From contig JAFQLN010000064.1 in assembly GCA_017414585.1 (NCBI GenBank), positions 1 through 8,044 on the forward strand: a stretch of 8,044 nt of DNA. Direction: 5' to 3'. Source of the DNA: Clostridia bacterium (lineage in GTDB: Bacteria; Bacillota_A; Clostridia; Oscillospirales; CAG-272). Below are positions 1 to 6,104 of this stretch, piece after piece. The notes beneath the pieces were generated by a model that was given only the letters and a program-made list of their open reading frames with translations, did not search any database and was not told the origin of the DNA. Made by a program: the position numbers and the translations under genes. Position 1 is the first letter of the stretch. Each line of letters begins with the position of its first letter.

Positions 1-20
1 CGAAATGCCCAAGACTTCCG

Positions 21-72
21 AAAAAGTTCCTCTTTTTGCTACTTTTTCTCCTCGCTAAAGGAGAAAAAGTAG
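21..72. repeat. Tandem perfect palindromes at left edge
   Basis: Two perfect inverted repeats sit side by side. The first is AAAAAG (21-26) against CTTTTT (32-37) with a 5-base loop. The second is CTACTTTTTCTCCT (39-52) against AGGAGAAAAAGTAG (59-72), a 14-bp stem with a 6-base loop CGCTAA. The segment AAAAAGT at 21-27 could also pair with ACTTTTT at 41-47, which would exclude the large stem, so alternative folds exist. No gene is visible in 1-148. The stem is not followed by a clean T-run on either strand, so it is not a textbook intrinsic terminator. A dispersed intergenic palindrome or an RNA-stabilising structure are the main alternatives. The pairing is seen directly; the function is unknown. 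Confidence 0.7.
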
Positions 73-93
73 AGCATTATTCTTGAAATAGCG

Positions 94-145
94 AGAAGGC
101 GTGTCGCAAATTACACTTTTCAATGTAAATGCGACACGCCCTTCT
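94..145. terminator. Strong hairpin directly after the CotH-family gene, possible terminator
   Basis: Bases 98-108 (GGCGTGTCGCA) pair fully with 130-140. After a one-base bulge at 141 the stem extends through AGAA (94-97) with TTCT (142-145). An inner stem TTACA/TGTAA (111-115 with 124-128) continues above a small internal loop. The hairpin begins 4 bases past the minus-strand stop codon at 149-151. Downstream on the minus strand the RNA reads CGCUAUUUC, only weakly U-rich, whereas on the plus strand it is followed by TGTTTTATTTTG, which is better for termination. It may therefore act in both directions, serving the minus-strand gene and any plus-strand transcript entering from the left. Confidence 0.6.
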
Positions 146-148
146 GTT

Positions 149-1642
149 TTATTTTGTATACCGTCCGCGCTCGTACCACGTGTACCAGTCCGTATCACGG
201 TAAGGTTTTTCTTCCCCGAGATACCACTGATCACACAGCCAGTTATAGCGAGCCGACAGAAAGTTTACGACATAGTTGATTTCATCCTCGTGCGTTTTCG
301 TGGTCAGAAAACTGCCGCGGTCGGAGTAGGAGAGGGACTGCGGCCATTTTTTGAAGTTTTCGGCGGCAGAAGCGGCGATGATTTCGTCGTGTGCGTACCA
401 TTCGTCAAAGAACCACGTGAGCATCCCGCTGTCAACCAGCTCCGTCCAGCGTTCGCATACGAGCCGGAAGAAGGTCTCGTCCTTCATCAGCATGACGTAC
501 CACGGAGAACTCCACGAAGGTTCTTCCGCCTGCGCGACATGATAGCCTTCGGGATATACGCCTGTTGCGGAACTCTGGTTGCCCATGCAGGTGTCGTAGT
601 CCCAGACAGGACCCATGTGAATGATGCCGCTGTTGTCCGCCCAGCAGTAACAGCTTGTCGTGAAGCCGGAGTCATAGTTCTTGACGAATTCGTTCAGAAT
701 GTACCAGTCGATGAAGGAATCCACATCAATGTAGCGGGAGTAGTATGCATACCCCTTGGAAATGGCGATATCCGCTTTGATAAAGAGACTCTTGAATTTC
801 TTGAGATATGCCGCCTTCAGCTCCGCACCGATTTCGTCCTCGTCGGGGGACTTGTACATCACGTGCACGCCGCTCGGACAGTCGATGCAGTAGGTGCAGT
901 CGCCGTGGCGGTAGGTGCGTTCGATTTCAAAAAGCCCGCCCTTGTCCGTGTCGATGTTCACGCGCTGGTTGTTGATCTGGATTTTTTCGACCAGCAGATA
1001 GTTGCCGAAGTAGGTTCCGTTGAAGTACAGGTCGATATGCCTGCATTCGGGGGCATATTCCATACCGATTTCACGCGAGAAGGTCAGTGCCATGTAATTG
1101 CGCATCAGCGTGCGGTCGTTGTAGCCGGACAGGAGAACCCAGCGCCGTGCCGCTCCCATGCCGAGCAGGTCCGCTTTTTCGTTCAGACTGAGCGCGTAGG
1201 TTTTTTTCTCCCCCATGTTCCACGAATAGTTGCCGCGTCCCGCAATGCCGAGAGGCTGACTGACAATGCCCGTGTCCCCGTCAACGAGGGTGTAGACCGC
1301 TTCGGAGAAAACACTGTGCTGAATGTCGCGGTATTTTTTTCCGTTTTTCAGTTCAATGTACAGCGTGGGAATGCCGTTCGGCTGCGGATAGGTTTTCTTT
1401 TCCGCATCGGTCAGTGTCCGGTTTGGATCGGCTGCCGTGATAAGAATCGGTGCGGAAACAGGCCCGAGGCGCACCTCTTCATCCGGCACATCGGATTCGG
1501 AAAGAACGGGTGCGGACGCGGGTGTGTCCGGCAATGCAGTTAAATCATCGGGGGGAAGAACGAGCGCTGTTATGACAGCCAGCACGCAGACAGCCATGAA
1601 CATGACCGCAGCGAGAAGCAGATTTTTATATTTTTTCATCAT
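149..1642 (-). CDS. CotH-family (spore coat kinase-like) membrane-anchored protein
   Basis: The 497-residue product belongs to the CotH kinase family, atypical protein kinases first known from Bacillus spore coats and widespread on clostridial surfaces. Residues 8-30 form a hydrophobic signal anchor without a lipobox, followed by a Pro/Ala/Asp-rich linker to about 90. Family landmarks follow: RGNYSW (136-141), KKTYALSLNEK (146-156), WVLLSGYNDRTLMRNYMA (168-185), FNGTYFGNYLLVEK (207-220), NEFVKNYDSG (317-326) and GPVWDYDTCMG (344-354). D324 and D348/D350 are the likely catalytic or metal-binding acids. Start: a frame opens further upstream at 1897, but ATG 1642 has GGAG 7 bases away and a near-consensus promoter lies just ahead of it, inside that extension. 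Odd: a CxxCxxC cluster at C249, C252 and C255. Length is normal for the family. Family assignment is firm; a role in the spore coat is inference, and substrates are unknown. Confidence 0.9.
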   Translation of the reverse strand: MMKKYKNLLLAAVMFMAVCVLAVITALVLPPDDLTALPDTPASAPVLSESDVPDEEVRLGPVSAPILITAADPNRTLTDAEKKTYPQPNGIPTLYIELKNGKKYRDIQHSVFSEAVYTLVDGDTGIVSQPLGIAGRGNYSWNMGEKKTYALSLNEKADLLGMGAARRWVLLSGYNDRTLMRNYMALTFSREIGMEYAPECRHIDLYFNGTYFGNYLLVEKIQINNQRVNIDTDKGGLFEIERTYRHGDCTYCIDCPSGVHVMYKSPDEDEIGAELKAAYLKKFKSLFIKADIAISKGYAYYSRYIDVDSFIDWYILNEFVKNYDSGFTTSCYCWADNSGIIHMGPVWDYDTCMGNQSSATGVYPEGYHVAQAEEPSWSSPWYVMLMKDETFFRLVCERWTELVDSGMLTWFFDEWYAHDEIIAASAAENFKKWPQSLSYSDRGSFLTTKTHEDEINYVVNFLSARYNWLCDQWYLGEEKPYRDTDWYTWYERGRYTK

Positions 1643-1649
1643 CAAAATT

Positions 1650-1653
1650 CTCC
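1650..1653 (-). promoter_or_regulatory. RBS that decides the start of the CotH-family gene
   Basis: GGAG on the minus strand lies 7 bases before tandem ATG codons (1642 and 1639). This supports a start here rather than at the in-frame ATG at 1897, which would read through the promoter and the coaW terminator and overlap the coaW 3' end. Confidence 0.75.
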
Positions 1654-1684
1654 GTGCAGATGATTGCCGGTATCGGCTGAAAAG

Positions 1685-1713
1685 ATTGTAGCATAGTTTT
1701 GTCTCCGTGTCAA
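1685..1713 (-). promoter_or_regulatory. Sigma-A promoter for the CotH-family gene
   Basis: On the minus strand a perfect -35 TTGACA (1708-1713) and -10 TACAAT (1685-1690, five of six) are separated by exactly 17 bp, with a TG one base before the -10 (extended -10). The predicted transcript starts near 1678, giving a leader of about 36 bases that ends at the GGAG/ATG start. This suggests vegetative housekeeping expression of a gene from a family often tied to sporulation. Confidence 0.85.
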
Positions 1714-1754
1714 TCACAAGAGGGGAATTGGTCGTGTGACAGCGGGAGAGAAAT

Positions 1755-1762
1755 ATTGTATG
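1755..1762 (-). promoter_or_regulatory. Sigma-E/sigma-K-like -10 motif upstream of the CotH-family gene
   Basis: The minus strand reads CATACAAT, an exact match to the mother-cell sigma-E -10 (CATACAmT); with the following A it also fits the sigma-K pattern CATAnnnTA. It lies about 113 bp before the gene start and between the coaW terminator and the sigma-A promoter. The expected -35 region is weak (GCATC, 14 bp upstream), so this is only a candidate for a second, sporulation-specific promoter. Confidence 0.35.
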
Positions 1763-1822
1763 CAAAGCGTCGGTCAGATGCATTTTCGGATTGACAAAGC
1801 GCGGATTTTGCATTATCATATA

Positions 1823-1864
1823 GAGAAAAGAAATAGCCGCAGGATAAATAAACATACCTGCGGC
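1823..1864 (-). terminator. Intrinsic terminator of coaW
   Basis: On the minus strand an 8-bp perfect stem GCCGCAGG/CCTGCGGC (1857-1864 with 1836-1843) with a 13-base loop is followed by the T-rich run TATTTCTTTTCTC. It begins 17 bases after the coaW stop codon and separates coaW from the CotH-family gene, making coaW a single-gene transcription unit. Confidence 0.85.
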
Positions 1865-1881
1865 ATCAAAAACGGCAGAAC

Positions 1882-2742
1882 TTAAATCTGCATACATCCC
1901 GAAAGCGCGGCGCCGATGACGGGACCGAACGCGGAGTTTTTCGGAATGATAAAGTGCATCCCGAACATCTGATTGAGGTTATCAAAAATGCCCGCCGCCT
2001 GTTCGACAACGGAAAGATTGCCGGTCAGAACGATATCGTGAATCTGATAGTTGCGGGCAGCGAAGATCGCCATCATGCCGATGGTTTCAAAAACCATGTT
2101 GATGATGCCGAGCGCAATGTCTTCGCGCGTAGCCAGATCGCTCACCTTGCCGAAATTGGATGCGGTCATGATGTCGTCGTAAGCGGATACGATTTCCGAT
2201 TTCGAGATATCGGAGATTTTCAGGTCGATGTTCGCCAGATTGCCGCCTCTCGCCAGCTCGGAAATGTGCGTGACATTGTCCATGGCAAGCATTTTCTTCG
2301 ACAGCCCGACAAGGGTGCCGCCGCCAACGCCCGTACCGCCGAGATACTTCGGTTCGTCACCGCGGGAGGCATAGACAAGCGCCGTACCCGTGCCGCAGCT
2401 TGCGATAACCGCGCGGTCGAGTCCGGACAGATACAGCCCGCCCAGACCGATGGAATTGAATTCTGCGATTTTCTCACAGGGAAGATTGTAAATCGGCTTG
2501 GACATATAGGAAGAACCCGCTCCCGTGACCATGACCTTGCGGATGTCGGAGAGGGAAAAATTGTTTACGTCAAGAAATTTGCCGAAAGCGCCGTAAATGG
2601 ATGTGATCGGATCGGTGGCGCGGACAAAAAGGGGTTCGATCAGCTTCATATCGTGCGGTGTCGAGCCGGTGGTGGTGTCGAAGCCTACAATTTTTGTTGT
2701 ACTGCCGCCGATATCAATGCCGATGATGATGTGGTTTGCCAT
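1882..2742 (-). CDS. coaW: Type II pantothenate kinase (CoaW)
   Basis: The 286-residue product is a cytoplasmic kinase of the ASKHA fold that phosphorylates pantothenate, the first step of coenzyme A synthesis. Visible motifs: the N-terminal phosphate loop IGIDIGGSTTK (7-17); a probable catalytic Glu at E94 in KIAEFNSIGLGG, which lines up with the Glu of staphylococcal CoaW (VEFDA); GTGT (117-120); GGTGVGGGTLVGL (135-147); DLKISDI (173-179); TASNFGK (193-199); and the C-terminal NSAFGPVIGAA (269-279). The length is close to the staphylococcal enzyme. The ATG at 2742 has AAAGGAG upstream at a slightly long 12-base spacing. It is divergent from the HAD gene and has its own promoter and terminator. 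Family confidence is high. Type II enzymes lack the feedback behaviour of type I in staphylococci; whether this one does is not visible in the sequence. Confidence 0.93.
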   Translation of the reverse strand: MANHIIIGIDIGGSTTKIVGFDTTTGSTPHDMKLIEPLFVRATDPITSIYGAFGKFLDVNNFSLSDIRKVMVTGAGSSYMSKPIYNLPCEKIAEFNSIGLGGLYLSGLDRAVIASCGTGTALVYASRGDEPKYLGGTGVGGGTLVGLSKKMLAMDNVTHISELARGGNLANIDLKISDISKSEIVSAYDDIMTASNFGKVSDLATREDIALGIINMVFETIGMMAIFAARNYQIHDIVLTGNLSVVEQAAGIFDNLNQMFGMHFIIPKNSAFGPVIGAALSGCMQI

Positions 2743-2787
2743 GGTTGCTGCTGACTCCTTTGGAGAGATTCTTTGTTCTCATCTGTC

Positions 2788-2816
2788 AGTATAGCACAAC
2801 CGAACCGGAAAATCAA
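2788..2816 (-). promoter_or_regulatory. Sigma-A promoter of coaW
   Basis: On the minus strand -35 TTGATT (2811-2816) and -10 TATACT (2788-2793) are spaced 17 bp, and TGC directly before the -10 makes an extended -10. The architecture is the same as that of the peptide-binding lipoprotein promoter at 6011-6039. The leader would be about 40 bases. Confidence 0.8.
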
Positions 2817-2830
2817 TGAATTGCCGCAAA

Positions 2831-2840
2831 TTCACGTGAA
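2831..2840. promoter_or_regulatory. Perfect 10-bp palindrome in the divergent coaW/HAD region
   Basis: TTCACGTGAA is a perfect dyad 15 bp upstream of the coaW -35 and 54 bp before the HAD start codon. It could be an operator, but a 10-bp dyad can occur by chance and no matching second copy was noticed. I see no convincing sigma-A promoter for the HAD gene in 2817-2894; a TTGCCG (2821) and CATAAA (2847) pair has a 20-bp spacer, too long to trust. Confidence 0.3.
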
Positions 2841-2894
2841 AACGCGCATAAACAGGGGAGAATTCACTCTTTTGATACGAAAGGAAACATTATC

Positions 2895-3743
2895 ATGCTG
2901 ACCGAAAAAGAATACAGCAGAGCGGCAGAGGTGCTGCTCGGGAAAAAACTGTTCATCTTCGATATGGACGGAACCATCTATCTCGGCGGACAGCCGTTTG
3001 ATTTCGCGGTTCGTTATATCAACCGTCTGCGTCAGTCCGGAAGACGCGTGCTTTTTTTCACGAACAATGCCTCACACGATCCCGTTTTCTATCTGGAAAA
3101 GCTCACCAGACTCGGCTTTGATCCGTCTCCGGAGGAAATCTGCACATCCGGCAACGTCACAGCCGCCTTCCTCACCCGTAAGAGAAGTACAAAAACGGTT
3201 TACCTGCTCGGTACGCCGGAGCTGTACAGACAGTTTGCCGCGGCAGGCATTGACCTTGTCTGCGATGAAAACGGAAAGCCGGACGGAAGAAAAGCCGATA
3301 TCGTTGTTACCAGCTTTGATACAACGCTCAACTACGAAAAACTCACCGTCGCGTGCGACTTCATCCGGTACGGTGCGGAATTTCTCTGCACACACCCGGA
3401 CTTCAACTGCCCCACCGAAACCGGCTTCATCCCCGACAGCGGCGCGATTGCAGCCTGCGTGACCGCATCGACCGGCGTGCTTCCGACTTATTTCGGTAAG
3501 CCGTATCCGGAAACTGTCGAAATGATTGCGGAAATCACCGGCGAAGAGAAGCGGAATATGCTCATCTTCGGCGACCGTCTGTATACGGATATCGCAACCG
3601 GAAAACGGCACGGCATCACAGCGGCACTCGTGCTCACGGGTGAAACCAAAATCGCGGATGTGGAGGCGGCTGAAGAGGCGGAAAAACCCGACCTGATGCT
3701 TGCTTCTCTGGCGTCAGCGGACAGAATGATGTTCGGGGAATAA
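2895..3743 (+). CDS. HAD-IIA family (NagD-like) phosphatase
   Basis: The 282-residue soluble enzyme has all four HAD motifs: FDMDGT (22-27) with nucleophile D23 and acid D25; FFTNNAS (54-60) with T56; GKPYP (201-205) with K202; and FGDRLYTDI (225-233) with D227 and D232 for magnesium. The cap domain between motifs II and III (about 80-195, including the THPDFNCPTETGFIPDSGA stretch) is the type IIA cap found in NagD, p-nitrophenyl phosphatase and phosphoglycolate phosphatase relatives. It should hydrolyse small phosphate monoesters, such as sugar phosphates or nucleotides; the natural substrate cannot be told from sequence. Start ATG 2895 has AAAGGA 9 bases upstream. It is divergent from coaW and convergent with spoIIP, the stops being only 6 bp apart with no visible terminator between them. 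Nothing appears truncated. Confidence 0.93.
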   Translation: MLTEKEYSRAAEVLLGKKLFIFDMDGTIYLGGQPFDFAVRYINRLRQSGRRVLFFTNNASHDPVFYLEKLTRLGFDPSPEEICTSGNVTAAFLTRKRSTKTVYLLGTPELYRQFAAAGIDLVCDENGKPDGRKADIVVTSFDTTLNYEKLTVACDFIRYGAEFLCTHPDFNCPTETGFIPDSGAIAACVTASTGVLPTYFGKPYPETVEMIAEITGEEKRNMLIFGDRLYTDIATGKRHGITAALVLTGETKIADVEAAEEAEKPDLMLASLASADRMMFGE

Positions 3744-3749
3744 TCGCCG

Positions 3750-4973
3750 TCATTCGCCGAGGATTTCTTCTGCCAGCGCATCGGCAAACAGGGATGCCGC
3801 CGTGCAGACTTCTTCGAGTGAGGAAGCGCACGCACCGATTTCAAGAAGAAGCGAGCCGTCACTGTACTGCTCGTTGAAGGATGCACTCCGGAGATTGATG
3901 TTCCGCATCAGCTTCGGGGTGTTTTCGTTCAGTGCTGCCTGAAGACGCGCTGCGAGGGAGAGATTGTTTTCCCAGCTGTCGTGTCCGGAGCCGCCGTGAT
4001 CGGTGCCGATGACAAACATCATCTGTGCCGCAGTGATGCCGCCGCTCTGCACGGAAGGAGCAAAGGGAACGCCGCCGACTTCCACGGAATCCCGGTGCAC
4101 GTCAATGATGTAAGAGATCGACGGGTACTGTTCCAGCGTGCGGCGGATTTCAAGGGAGGCATTGTAATAAGCCATGGTGAAATCCTCGGCATCAAAGAGT
4201 TCGGTGCAGTGGATGGTATGTATCCCGTAAGAATCAAGTGTTTCTGCGATGACTTTTCCGGCAGAGACGATGTTCTTTTCCGGATCCGTACTGCGGTATC
4301 CGTCAGCCGCGCTGTCCGCAAAGGCTTCTGTTCCGTGCGTGTGCAGGATCAGGACAAGCGGTGCATCTGTTCCGTGGATTTCGTACAGGGCATCCGCTTC
4401 GGGGATCACCCGTCCGCGCAGAAGCAGTTCGTTCATGTCTGGCTTGTACGGCGTTTCATTCGTCAGAGATAGTTCTGCGGCGCTGTAATCGGGCTTGTCT
4501 TGCTCTGCGGCAGGCTGATCGGCAGACGGGTTGGTGACAGCCAGGGACGAAAGCGGACTTTCCTCCGGCAGAAGATGATCCCGCGCGGGGCGGTTTGCCG
4601 TCTGCGTAAGAGCTTCTGACGGTGCGGTGCGGATTCCCGTCAACTTTCCGTCCGGCGTGCCGAAAACATCGCTGAGCAGCAGACGGATGAGAAAATCCTC
4701 GCCGATACCCGCTTCCCGTACAGAGGAGACGAGAACACCGGCAGCAATGAGAAGGGTCAGAACGGAAAAAAAGAGCAGAACGCACTTTTTGAGCACAGCG
4801 GCGAATCCTGTTCTGTGCCTGACTGCTGCGGCGCTGTCATGCAGATCAGCGGGAGCATCTGTCTCTTCCGATTCGATTATGGGCGGGGACTGCGGTATTT
4901 CTTCCGTGCGGCCCGTCCTGCTTTCAGGGGGAGTAAGGGGCACAAGAGCGGTGATTGGTTCGGAATCCGGCAT
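3750..4973 (-). CDS. spoIIP: Stage II sporulation protein P (SpoIIP), engulfment peptidoglycan hydrolase
   Basis: The 407-residue product matches SpoIIP, the amidase/endopeptidase of the DMP complex (SpoIID-SpoIIM-SpoIIP) that thins septal peptidoglycan so the mother cell can engulf the forespore. Residues about 62-84 form one membrane segment, then a disordered Pro/Ala/Glu-rich linker to about 185, then the catalytic domain: LILHTHGTEAF (208-218), RSTDPEKNIVSAG (227-239), IDVHRDS (290-296), FVIGTD (320-325), WENNLSLA (334-341), RNI...FNEQYSDGSLLLEIGACASSLEE (357-388). H211/H213, E216, H293 and E378 are the likely zinc and catalytic residues. Start ATG 4973 has GGAGG 7 bases upstream. It lies 85 bp downstream of gpr, the Bacillus order, and has its own sigma-E-like promoter. 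Odd: about 60 cytoplasmic residues precede the membrane segment, many more than in Bacillus. A GTG at V60 is an alternative start, but less well supported. Confidence 0.94.
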   Translation of the reverse strand: MPDSEPITALVPLTPPESRTGRTEEIPQSPPIIESEETDAPADLHDSAAAVRHRTGFAAVLKKCVLLFFSVLTLLIAAGVLVSSVREAGIGEDFLIRLLLSDVFGTPDGKLTGIRTAPSEALTQTANRPARDHLLPEESPLSSLAVTNPSADQPAAEQDKPDYSAAELSLTNETPYKPDMNELLLRGRVIPEADALYEIHGTDAPLVLILHTHGTEAFADSAADGYRSTDPEKNIVSAGKVIAETLDSYGIHTIHCTELFDAEDFTMAYYNASLEIRRTLEQYPSISYIIDVHRDSVEVGGVPFAPSVQSGGITAAQMMFVIGTDHGGSGHDSWENNLSLAARLQAALNENTPKLMRNINLRSASFNEQYSDGSLLLEIGACASSLEEVCTAASLFADALAEEILGE

Positions 4974-5018
4974 TTTTTGACCTCCGTTTCAGTGCTTGGC
5001 TGTGTGAATACTATTCCC

Positions 5019-5046
5019 AGTGTATGCACCGGAACGAAGAATAGAA
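5019..5046 (-). promoter_or_regulatory. Candidate sigma-E promoter of spoIIP
   Basis: In the gpr-spoIIP gap the minus strand has CATACACT (5019-5026), an exact sigma-E -10 (CATACAmT). A partial -35, TTCTATT (5040-5046), lies 13 bp upstream, slightly short of the usual spacing. Transcription would start near 5012, giving a leader of about 38 bases to the strong GGAGG and ATG at 4973. Bacillus spoIIP is also known to have a mother-cell promoter between gpr and spoIIP, so the position fits established biology. Confidence 0.65.
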
Positions 5047-5058
5047 CATAGACTCCGC

Positions 5059-5802
5059 TCATTTCCCGAAAAGGCAGGCGTTGACCGCGCCGGCAAGAAT
5101 CGAGGCATAGCAGTCCGTGATCACATCGCTGTCCGCACAGGTGACGAGAAGCGGCTCGGATTCATCTTCCCCCGTCAGAACTTCGGTACTCACAGCAGCG
5201 GGTACGCCGATGGTGACAACGGGACAGGGCATGGTGCGGCTGCTGATTTCGCCGGTAGTATGCGTCATGGCGGAACCGGGAGAAATGCCGCCCGTGCCGA
5301 TCTGGATAACTGTTGAGAGATGTTCGCGGGAAGCGGCGGCAAGAGAGTCGCAGGCGATCATCGCATCCGGATGCAGTCCGTCGGCAAGAGAGCGGAGCAG
5401 CAGCGCCGTGTCAAAGCCGGTGCGCGCGGGAACGGACGGAGTACAGACAAACGTGTGCACACCGATGCCGCTGTCCTCACCCGTGACCAGAATCCGGCGG
5501 CAGAAGCGCGGTCCGAGTGCGTCGCAGGCAATGTCCGGATTGCCGATTCCGGCGATGAGAACGCGGGAAACAGCGGACGGAAGCAGTTCACGCAGCAGCT
5601 CCGATGCCAGAAGCACAAGCTCCCTTCTCTCCTGCTGTGAGGACTGCCAGATTCTGCCGGAGAGGATTGTCCGGTATGCGCCGTCAGTGTTTTGGACACG
5701 GAGAACGGCAAAGCCGCGGCGATGGATTTTTTCGTGCCTGAAAGCACTTTCAGCGGCTGCGGAACCGAAATTTTCTAAAGCCAGATCACTGCTTCGTTTC
5801 AT
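5059..5802 (-). CDS. gpr: Germination protease Gpr (peptidase family A25), compact form
   Basis: The 247-residue product is the spore endopeptidase that degrades small acid-soluble spore proteins when spores germinate. The catalytic aspartates are present: D94 in GIGNPDIACDALGP (85-98) and D152 in IACDSLAAASR (149-159). Other family landmarks are TPSVPARTGFDT (121-132), STVIQIGTGGISPGSAM (163-179) and PVVTIGVPAAV (194-204). The C-terminal helix LLVTCADSDVITD...NACL (218-244) lines up with the VTPKEVD...N..L end of Bacillus Gpr. Odd: it is far shorter than the roughly 370-residue Bacillus enzyme, lacking most of the segment between the core and the last helix. The SDLALE motif, equivalent to TDLAVE at the zymogen cleavage site, lies only four residues after the initiator Met. 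Start ATG 5802 has AGGAGAGG 8 bases upstream. It heads the gpr-spoIIP pair; no convincing sigma-G promoter was found. Confidence 0.92.
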   Translation of the reverse strand: MKRSSDLALENFGSAAAESAFRHEKIHRRGFAVLRVQNTDGAYRTILSGRIWQSSQQERRELVLLASELLRELLPSAVSRVLIAGIGNPDIACDALGPRFCRRILVTGEDSGIGVHTFVCTPSVPARTGFDTALLLRSLADGLHPDAMIACDSLAAASREHLSTVIQIGTGGISPGSAMTHTTGEISSRTMPCPVVTIGVPAAVSTEVLTGEDESEPLLVTCADSDVITDCYASILAGAVNACLFGK

Positions 5803-6104
5803 AAAAAAAACCTCTCCTGCAGGGTTTGATTGTGCTGCAGCCGCTGTCCGGACCGCGAGCGGAGCGATTTTTGCCCCTCTGGTGACTGTTTTTGTCCCTG
5901 TGAGAGCGGTGCAGACGGTTTCTTAGGCAATTTGCGTGTGTAATGTGCACAAAAAAAACGGATGTAATTGTGCAACCGGATGAAACTTGTATGAAGTGGA
6001 AAAGAATGTGTTGATTATCCGGAAAAAAAGTGTTATAATGTGTTGAGTAAATAACCCGTAATACTACGCTTTATTCAAGAAAGCTCTAGGAGGATTACTG
6101 AATC
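5803..6104. other. Divergent intergenic region between gpr and the lipoprotein gene
   Basis: This 302-bp stretch holds the gpr ribosome binding site (5811-5818), the sigma-A promoter at 6011-6039 and the leader of the lipoprotein gene. A small GC-rich dyad GTCCGGAC lies at 5846-5853, with CTGCAG at 5818-5823 and again at 5835-5840. No small gene with a convincing start and ribosome binding site and no RNA gene was recognised. A sigma-G promoter is expected for gpr, but no -35/-10 pair at proper spacing stands out; the CATTATA on the minus strand at 6033-6039 is the reverse of the sigma-A -10 and lies too far upstream. Confidence 0.6.
6011..6039 (+). promoter_or_regulatory. Sigma-A promoter of the peptide-binding lipoprotein gene
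   Basis: -35 TTGATT (6011-6016) and a perfect -10 TATAAT (6034-6039) are separated by 17 bp, with TG at 6031-6032 giving an extended -10. Transcription should start near 6046, leaving a leader of about 59 bases. Together with the AGGAGG at 6088-6093 this predicts strong expression. Confidence 0.9.

Noticed and set aside
101..1543. Long plus-strand open frame (480 codons) opposite the CotH-family gene
   Set aside because: It is antisense to a gene with clear family motifs, starts inside the 94-145 hairpin without a ribosome binding site, and its translation shows no recognisable domain; it is a by-product of the codon usage of the real gene.
1643..1897. N-terminal extension of the CotH-family frame up to the ATG at 1897
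   Set aside because: The extra 85 codons run through the coaW terminator and a near-consensus sigma-A promoter and overlap the coaW 3' end, while the ATG at 1642 has a well placed GGAG and starts a proper signal anchor.
1954..2754. Plus-strand open frame (266 codons) opposite coaW
   Set aside because: No motif or ribosome binding site; coaW on the other strand is well supported.
5117..5926. Plus-strand open frame (269 codons) opposite gpr, extending into the intergenic region
   Set aside because: Antisense to the catalytic core of gpr, low-complexity Ser/Arg/Ala-rich translation and no ribosome binding site.
5983..5990. CATACAAG on the minus strand as a sigma-E -10 for gpr
   Set aside because: One mismatch in the -10, no fitting -35, and a leader of about 180 bases; gpr is expected to be forespore (sigma-G) expressed.
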